A DNA stretch of 64,000 bases from Oegoconia quadripuncta (Eukaryota > Arthropoda > Insecta > Lepidoptera > Autostichidae). How positions within the stretch are numbered: position 1 is the first letter of the stretch; each line of letters opens with the position of its first letter. The DNA is taken from the NCBI GenBank assembly GCA_949316235.1, contig OX438758.1:62001-126000 (forward strand), written 5' to 3'. The notes under the pieces are model-generated. The model had not been told where the DNA came from, did no database searches, and worked only from the letters and a program-made list of their open reading frames with translations. A program made the translations under genes and the position numbers. Positions 61,450 to 64,000 of this stretch are shown in pieces.

Positions 61450-62403
61450 GAGGCCGGTTACCCGCTGTATCCGCAGCTGCAGATCGCGCACGCGCGGCTC
61501 GCTGTCGGCGTGCACGTCCTGCGCCGTGTGGTGGAAGGTCCACCAACCGAACACGAAGCCCAGCAGCGTCTCCACCAGCTCGAACTTCTTCCTCTCCTGC
61601 ACGGCCTGCAGCTGGAACACGTACTCCAGCGACGCCTGGCAGAAGTCGCGCTCCGCCATGTCCATAGCCGCGTCCGCCTGCGACCGACCGCACCCGACGG
61701 CTTATTATTACAACTATTTTGATGCATGACGGGTTAGCGCTCGACCCCGGTCACCCCTGACGTCAAATGAAGATGAGGCCGATGGTGGAGACCCTCAACT
61801 AATTTCGGGGATTGGTTACTTTTATCTCGTCCTTCCAAAATTTCCTACCACCAACCGAGGCGAGTACTAAACGTGTATACCGCTAGTAAACGAACCGGCG
61901 ACCTCAGTTTCGTAAACCTTATGTTGATTACATTGCGCCATGGAGACGGCATTATATCTCCGTCACGAGTTAGTTGGGGTTTCCGGGTGAGCGCGCTTCC
62001 ACCGTCTGCCTCATCTTCACTTAACATCAGGTGTGATCGACTACAAGCCCTTACCGAAAACGGATAAGAAAATAACAAATGTAAAAATAAACTAAATGTT
62101 TTCAAAGTCCAGCAATTGTTACAATACGATGAAAACAATCTATCAAACTATTTTCCTGTTCCTGAATAATACTATCTAAACGAATAATAATAAACTATTT
62201 CCTGAATAATAGCGTAACCGCAGCCCGACACTGTGTCACTAGTCATGATGTATGAGAGATGCGCCCGCGCCGGGTGAAGCGCGAGTCTTACCAATACCAA
62301 CCTCCTGGAACACGTTCTCCTGCTTCTTGGTGGAGAGTGAGAGCGTGCGCTCCTGACTCTGGCAGAACTTGGCCGTCTTCTTATCGAACTTCTTCTTGCC
62401 TTC
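37734..62403 (-). CDS. Graf: Graf (GTPase regulator associated with FAK; ARHGAP26/10/42-like), 13 exons, N-terminus off window
   Basis: BAR-PH-RhoGAP-SH3 protein that shapes membranes in clathrin-independent endocytosis and inactivates Rho GTPases (family knowledge). Exons: 62403-62302, 61677-61462, 60329-60255, 59320-59245, 59152-59055, 57442-57245, 55438-55293, 55198-55005, 54565-54460, 52465-52241, 42593-42551, 39535-39322, 38026-37734. They total 1986 nt and every junction is phase-compatible, giving 661 residues. BAR end ASLEYVFQLQAVQERKKFE and ESLMKKM; PH AGYLFLMEK and SKQYCTYEGS; RhoGAP arginine finger DEQGLYR, NLMTASNLAVCFGPTLL; Pro-rich linker; SH3 TLYACLGESEGELSFEPNQI, GLVPENYVE. 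The start of BAR lies beyond 64000. Confidence 0.95.
38550..39250 (-). mobile_element. SINE split by a LINE fragment
   Basis: The SINE tail (minus) is at about 38550-38677 and its tRNA-like head (box B GGTTCGAATCC) at about 39183-39250. Between them lies a plus-strand LINE C-terminus (38762-39136: LQSLEHRRRVACLSVFYR, then after a frameshift at the G-run near 38927, RTAKVWNSLPASVFPDTYNL). That LINE ends in a poly(A) tract at 39169-39181. So the LINE fragment inserted into an older SINE. Confidence 0.75.
39322..39535 (-). CDS. Graf: Graf exon, Pro/Gly-rich linker
   Basis: 214 nt, phase 0 to 1, acceptor gttattgcag, donor gtacgt. TVSERLPGACAAVG, Gly-rich run, YSAQHHALLQHFPPS, then YRPHHPLLPHIAPPTM. 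This is the low-complexity linker between RhoGAP and SH3. Confidence 0.85.
40010..41187 (+). mobile_element. LINE, 5'-truncated, RT C-terminal half, open frame
   Basis: 309-codon frame beginning GVPQGSVLGPLLFLIYINEL, FADDATIFIS, MRFLGITIDTHLNWKSHI, YGVIFWGNS, VQSAFIMQKRCVRMIY, stop near 40972. The 3' UTR ends AATAAAATTCTATTCTATTC, a (TTCTA)n tail. Jockey-like. It lies in the Graf intron between 42551 and 39535. Confidence 0.88.
41603..41663. repeat. Perfect 29-bp inverted repeat with 3-nt loop
   Basis: GATTTAATTTGTCGGAGGAC...GGAT, loop TTT, then the exact reverse complement to AAATC. The arms have no mismatches. Confidence 0.95.
41905..42200 (+). repeat. Lepidopteran dispersed repeat
   Basis: Starts CTAGCTGTTACCCGCGACTT, contains AAAATCGGTTCAGCAAAAA, AATCCAGGTCCTAAGG, ATTTCATCCAAATCCGTCCA and a (CA)n end. 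A shorter copy is at 45958-46150. Confidence 0.75.
42551..42593 (-). CDS. Graf: Graf micro-exon (43 nt)
   Basis: Acceptor cattgcag, donor gtgagt. Reads (R)TSPTAIPISSRNDI in the linker. Its length restores phase 2 to phase 0 between the RhoGAP exon (52241) and 39535, which supports it strongly. Confidence 0.85.
43097..43500. other. CpG-rich block in Graf intron, function unknown
   Basis: GC-rich island in AT-rich intron. The minus strand has an open stretch AVASNKVRGHHDKVQSVVIA, RQYGPRQ ending at two possible donors (43379/gtggca, 43372/gtgcga), with no good acceptor upstream (four AGCTCAC repeats). Could be an alternative exon or promoter, or a CpG-rich repeat. Confidence 0.35.
44128..44320 (+). 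mobile_element. tRNA-derived SINE
   Basis: The head has GGGTTCGAATCTCGC (box B), the body TGTGATGAATGTTTATACAA and TTTATCCATTATAT, and the tail GGTTCGGAACTAGATAAT. Same family as 37227-37445. Confidence 0.8.
45738..45880 (+). mobile_element. tRNA-derived SINE, 3'-truncated
   Basis: CCGATTGGTGTAGTTTATGG (box A-like), GTTTGAATCCCGCGAGGGG (box B) and GTTATGAATTTGAACATTTC. The tail is missing. Confidence 0.7.
45958..46150 (+). repeat. Dispersed repeat, second copy
   Basis: CCGCCCGCGTGGATCATTTC, AATCGGTTCAGCAAAAAAA, AATCCAGGTCCTAA, TTTCATCCGAACCCGCCCAG. Related to 41905-42200. Confidence 0.7.
46490..46590. repeat. GCGAGGTG minisatellite
   Basis: Units of GGCGAGGT and GGCGAGGGCGAGGT repeat about ten times in a CpG-rich block. 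No coding signal. Confidence 0.85.
47885..48020 (-). repeat. RTE-type LINE 3' tail repeat
   Basis: ATCATCATCATCAGCC at one end, then TGCAGGGACATAGGCCTTCC and CCAATGCGGACTGGGGAC. This is the lepidopteran LINE 3' end that carries a (GAT)n tail. Confidence 0.75.
48058..48275 (+). mobile_element. tRNA-derived SINE, nearly complete
   Basis: CCGGTTGGTGTAGTGGATAG (box A), GCGGGTTCGAATCCTG (box B), GTGATGAATACGAACATTCC, tail GGAACTAGATAATTGGTGTA. This is the best preserved copy in the window. Confidence 0.88.
49150..50150 (+). mobile_element. LINE, 5'-truncated, same family as 1831-2862
   Basis: [39 protein letters not shown], then the connection region missing from the 1831 copy (YFGYFHSILTYGILLWGNAA, VLQKRAVRAIYKLG). 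A frameshift at NNLLLN near 49225 and truncation near 49692 disable it. The 3' UTR shares AAAGAGCAACCCTTGAGTTT and ends (TTTGAC)n. Confidence 0.88.
51707..51913. mobile_element. MITE, copy 1
   Basis: Terminal inverted repeat AACGAAAATAGCTTCGGACG at the left mirrored by CGTTCGAAGGTATTTTCGTT at the right, with a 200-bp body. Same element as 54066-54303. Flanked at some distance by inverted ATCGGGCGA/TCGCCCGAT blocks (51340-51400, 51935-51985). Confidence 0.75.
52241..52465 (-). CDS. Graf: Graf RhoGAP domain, C-terminal exon
   Basis: 225 nt, phase 2/2, acceptor gtgtgcgcag, donor gtgggt. VTAHSDKNLMTASNLAVCFG, PTLLRAERETVASILELKFY, NVVVETLLDHYPDLFD, then a His/Pro tail. The NLM..NLA..F.PTL run is the RhoGAP signature that contacts Rho. 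The intron just downstream starts with a GGGGGGGAC minisatellite (52181-52230 on plus). Confidence 0.95.
53000..53955 (+). mobile_element. Jockey/CR1-like LINE, 5'-truncated, with poly(A)
   Basis: Frame LGILFDDKLSFRDHYDSITK, LLGFITRTTKNFKKPQSFLC, ILEYGSVIWSPWYKIHSNGV, ERVQKRCLRIMGYRF, stop near 53693, then 3' UTR and a run of A at 53935-53954. It resembles the 27456-30377 element (SQIWNPRYDIY, IQRKFLRFLNYKF). Confidence 0.88.
54066..54303. mobile_element. MITE, copy 2
   Basis: The outer ends GGGGGTCTACTCTAGATAAC and the reverse complement near 54283-54303 (AGAGAGTAGACCCCC) extend the inner AACGAAAATAGCTTCGGACG repeat, giving about 45-bp inverted ends. The body is the same as 51707-51913. Confidence 0.8.
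54460..54565 (-). CDS. Graf: Graf RhoGAP middle exon
   Basis: 106 nt, phase 1 to 2. The acceptor follows (TG)n and ends tatgtgcag; donor gtcagt. (K)CERRAERVATLQALVLALPP, DNQRMLRLVLHHLH(N). It corresponds to the RhoGAP helix with 'LPxxN...L..L..HL'. Confidence 0.93.
54693..54950 (+). mobile_element. Degenerate LINE reverse-transcriptase relic
   Basis: IDVVDTDFSKTSDRIDHQ resembles the RT 'TDFSKAFDRIDH' box, and later SNGVPQGSLLGRLYIF resembles 'GVPQGS'. The sequence between is scrambled and partly deleted. Confidence 0.65.
55005..55198 (-). CDS. Graf: Graf RhoGAP exon
   Basis: 194 nt, phase 2 to 1, acceptor gtgtccgcag, donor gtgagt. VAGVASKVSRLVACAGDPRR, PLEWESKTLTSALKAYLRAL, PDRLLTRALHAQFIAAA. 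The LTSALKAYLR-LP run is the conserved RhoGAP core. Confidence 0.95.
55293..55438 (-). CDS. Graf: Graf exon with RhoGAP arginine finger
   Basis: 146 nt, phase 0 to 2, acceptor gcgtgcgcag, donor gtcagt. A Gly/Ala linker, then ALDEAGFEFVRRLVGVLEAR, GLDEQGLYR. The Arg in GLYR is the catalytic finger that speeds GTP hydrolysis by Rho proteins. Confidence 0.94.
55834..57340 (-). repeat. Tandem array of Graf mini-exons, 11 copies, unit 113-134 bp
   Basis: The unit comprises 84 nt of exon (28 codons: ARAERDRAAWLRALCPPPPA...RPQ), donor gtaccg, a C-rich spacer built of 7-bp GGGGGGC blocks, and an acceptor ctcaccctgcag derived from the coding bases ACCCTGCAG. Exon-like copies end at 55890, 56017, 56144, 56271, 56398, 56511, 56638, 56751, 56878, 56991 and 57125; the genuine exon ends at 57245. 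Spacers vary (29, 36, 43 or 50 nt) but exon parts do not. All copies are phase 0/0. The array decays at 55834. Confidence 0.93.
57245..57442 (-). CDS. Graf: Graf exon, PH domain C-terminal half
   Basis: 198 nt, phase 0/0. The acceptor follows (TG)n, ends tggcgcag; donor gtaccg. AGASESVCVSGARACGDALE, RRFCWDALPADGAALTLQAR, AERDRAAWLRAL. The RRFCWD strand and the closing helix ERDRAAWL with its conserved Trp mark a PH domain. The last 84 bases are copied in the neighbouring array. Confidence 0.94.
57680..58985 (+). mobile_element. RTE-clade LINE, endonuclease and start of RT, degenerate
   Basis: DFNAHMARINGGYEIVHGGG then TYSSGNNTTQIDYFLLRR (APE endonuclease), WWWNEEVQNDLKEKKKAFRE, VQSMNIGKAVGPDCIPVEVW, PIFKNKFDVQNCNNYRGIKI (RT start). 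Several frameshifts and a stop (TGA at 58779) disable it. It ends about 58975 near the next Graf exon and complements the 3' RTE fragment at 9125. Confidence 0.85.
59055..59152 (-). CDS. Graf: Graf PH domain exon
   Basis: 98 nt, phase 1 to 0, acceptor gtgtccgcag, donor gtcagt. (K)AFGTTWSKQYCTYEGSSR, TLTLTPYNQINVKT. The FGTTW-KQYCTY strand pair matches Graf-family PH domains. Confidence 0.94.
59245..59320 (-). CDS. Graf: Graf PH domain start exon
   Basis: 76 nt, phase 0 to 1. The acceptor is a pure (TG)n run ending tgcag; donor gtaagt. SKEEEGGEEGAGGVSRAGYL, FLMEK. An acidic linker then the first PH strand GYLFLMEK. Confidence 0.92.
59785..60055 (+). mobile_element. tRNA-derived SINE
   Basis: CTGTTTGGTGTAATGGTTAG (box A), GGGGTCGAATCCCGCG (box B), TGTGTGATGAATACGGACAT, tail GGAACTAGATGGCGCTGTGT and an (ATT)n run. 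Confidence 0.82.
60255..60329 (-). CDS. Graf: Graf BAR domain end exon
   Basis: 75 nt, phase 0/0, acceptor ttggccgcag, donor gtgagt. TRSNFEETSKQTESLMKKMM, EMRQM, the last BAR helix with ESLMKKM. Confidence 0.94.
60826..60907. repeat. (CA)n microsatellite
   Basis: About 80 bases of CA with CG interruptions, directly against the donor of the candidate exon 60961-60908. Confidence 0.95.
60908..60961 (-). other. Graf: Candidate Graf cassette exon ending in an in-frame stop
   Basis: GC-rich 54-nt block with acceptor gttactgttgtag and donor gtgtgt, inside the intron between two phase-0 Graf exons (61462 and 60329). In frame it reads RGPAASRDVTKQRSVAS then TAG as the last three bases. If included it would end the protein right after the BAR domain. 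Not part of the canonical reading frame. Confidence 0.4.
61411..61446. repeat. (GT)n microsatellite
   Basis: About 18 GT units, 14 bases downstream (transcript sense) of the Graf donor at 61461. Confidence 0.95.
61462..61677 (-). CDS. Graf: Graf BAR domain exon
   Basis: 216 nt (72 codons), phase 0/0, acceptor gtcggtcgcag, donor gtaacc. ADAAMDMAERDFCQASLEYV, FQLQAVQERKKFELVETLLG, FVFGWWTFHHTAQDV. These are the BAR helices that form the curved dimer. Confidence 0.95.
62302..62403 (-). CDS. Graf: Graf BAR domain exon (first in window)
   Basis: 102 nt (34 codons), phase 0/0, acceptor cacgttgcag. EGKKKFDKKTAKFCQSQERT, LSLSTKKQENVFQE. The frame-keeping donor is gttggt (weak). A stronger gtaaga lies 10 bases downstream but would shift the frame. 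Joining QE to ADAAMD matches the family. Confidence 0.93.
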
Positions 62404-64000
62404 CTGCAACGTGACGTAACCAACATAATACACAGAACACACTAGTCGCATACAACTTTATTGGCGCTTCACGGAAAGTTTGAGAACTGATATACACGTA
62501 ACACCTCAGATGTAAGTACATGTACTGTAGGCTTTTTACATGTGGGGTGGGATGGGGGGCTTCACTAATGGCAGTTTTAATAAATCGGTCGAGTCATCAT
62601 TACGCCAATTTAATTGTCTAGGGCGGTAGTAGTCGATCACTTTCCACAGAGAGCTGCTCGCTTATTTATGATACAATTATATATATAATAAAAACCGCCC
62701 TACTTTACTGTAAAGAAAAAGGCGCCAATCATCTGCACGGCGAGCATAACTTAGCGCGACTCGAGTGAGAGTCGCGAGTGTGACTTATACACTAAGGCCG
62801 TAATTCGTTCTCAAGATGACTGTGGCATATTAAAACAATACATAAAAAATGTATTTAGAATGAGATGTCAAGATTGGCATTAATTCGGCCCTAAGAATGA
62901 AGAATTACGCATTCGTCCAGATAACCACGTGTTCTCGCACCAATCACTTGATGCTAACTCAGTCTGTTAAGTTGTGGTACGAAAAGATATGATTTAAGAC
63001 CACAGAAACTTTGTCGCTATCTATGTAACGCCTCAATTTATGTATCAATGCAAAATTAATGTATTGCCTTTTTGTACAATAAAGCGTTTACAAACAAACA
63101 AACAAACGCCATGTAAGTGGTGCTAGCCCTGCTGGTGATCATTAAACGACTTGCGACTGGGTTGCCACTTGGTGAATTAGAAATCCGGGAGGTGAAATAA
63201 GAAATCAATGTAAATCAAATACTTAAATCAATGAAAAAATTTTTTTTTTATTTATAGTTATATATTTTTTTAATCCTGGAATCCCCTACAGCTGGCAACT
63301 CGACGATGGAATTCGCGAGTTGGAAGGTGCCTTCCATATCAATGCGGCAGATACTGTCGACACTAGCACGCGTGGTGACTGGTGACCGCTCCGGCCGGGC
63401 GTCACACTCAACCACCTCTCACGTGACCGCGACCACATGTGCGATGAACGTCTCGTTCTAATTCGTCCAACATGGTCACACATCCGTCGGTCGATTTCCT
63501 TTCTCTCGGCACTGCGTGACGTCACGCGTGTGCCCAGTCCACCTGCCGCGAGGTAGTTAACCTCTGCCCTCACAGTGTGTCCGACGGTGCGACCCATCTC
63601 ATCTAATATGGGCTCGGCGATGTGGTCGGGTGTCAAGTATTGTCCCAATGTTGATGTCAACAATAAAGGCTGGCGATTGACCAGAACCTATACTATATTT
63701 GTTTCGTGATAAATACCTCGTTCACAAATTATATAACAACATGACTTTAAAAACCACAGTATTTTGTTTTTCGCGGGCGCCATGTTGGATTTTTTGCCGT
63801 TTAGCCTACAAGAGGTAACATAGAATTCTACATATAAGTATACATCTTACATACATACACTCGAAAAACATTACCCTCCTTCCTTGGGTAGTCGGGTAAA
63901 AACTTCAAAATTGGACAGATTGCGATTTATCTAGTTTTAAACCTCCGACGCAAAAATCTGATTTGTGGCATTCTAGCGTCAAAACTGCGATTTGATAAAC
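62404..64000. other. Graf intron, no host exon seen
   Basis: AT-rich with a LINE-type 3' end near 63065-63110 (TGTACAATAAAGCGTTTACA followed by ACAAACAAAC). A minus-strand open stretch (63286-63663: LGQYLTPDHIAEPILDEMGR) may be a decayed LINE C-terminus but is not assignable. Earlier BAR exons must lie beyond 64000. Confidence 0.4.

Noticed and set aside
63286..63663. 125-codon ORF as a gene
   Set aside because: Possible LINE C-terminal relic (LGQYLTPDHIAEPIL) but the zinc-knuckle pattern is absent and frames switch. Not assignable.

Overview
This is animal, almost certainly lepidopteran (moth or butterfly), nuclear DNA. The genes are split into short phase-compatible exons by long AT-rich introns. 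The introns carry insect transposons: a CsRn1-like gypsy element, RTE and Jockey/CR1-type LINEs, tRNA-derived SINEs and MITEs. Several of the dispersed repeats (the 'CTGGACATAGGCCT' LINE tail, the 'CTAGCTGTTACCCGCGACTTC' repeat) are typical of Lepidoptera. No prokaryotic genes, CRISPR array or functional tRNA/rRNA gene was seen.

Layout. (1) About 1-19644, minus strand: the mitochondrial apoptosis-inducing factor gene (AIF/AIFM1). Seven exons are placed; the C-terminal exons lie off the left edge and the first exon was not found. Its 9.2-kb intron holds a LINE split by a complete gypsy retrotransposon (2863-8505), and its 6.1-kb intron holds two large palindromic foldback elements. (2) 23349-32823, plus strand: Tsc1 (hamartin), three coding exons, 872 codons. 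Intron 2 holds a Jockey/CR1-like LINE with an intact 973-codon endonuclease/reverse transcriptase ORF. (3) 37734-62403, minus strand: Graf (BAR-PH-RhoGAP-SH3). Thirteen exons join without a phase break into 661 codons; the N-terminal BAR exons lie off the right edge. AIF and Tsc1 are head-to-head; Tsc1 and Graf are tail-to-tail.

The host genes do not form a pathway: AIF is a mitochondrial flavoprotein, Tsc1 is the TORC1-repressing partner of Tsc2, and Graf is a membrane-remodelling Rho GTPase activator. They share an odd composition. Most of their exons are very GC-rich islands in AT-rich introns, and the proteins are biased to Ala, Arg, Gly and Pro.

Most notable: three GC-rich tandem arrays, two in AIF and one in Graf, are built from the 3' part of an exon plus its splice donor. 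In two of them a splice acceptor is also present, so the array is a row of potential mini-exons (33 codons, 7 copies; 28 codons, 11 copies), all phase 0/0. In the third, three donors 96 nt apart are all in one phase. Any splice choice keeps the reading frame. Either these genes have expandable, in-frame repeat exons, or this is very young array expansion that splicing must ignore. All statements come from reading the sequence; no database search was run.
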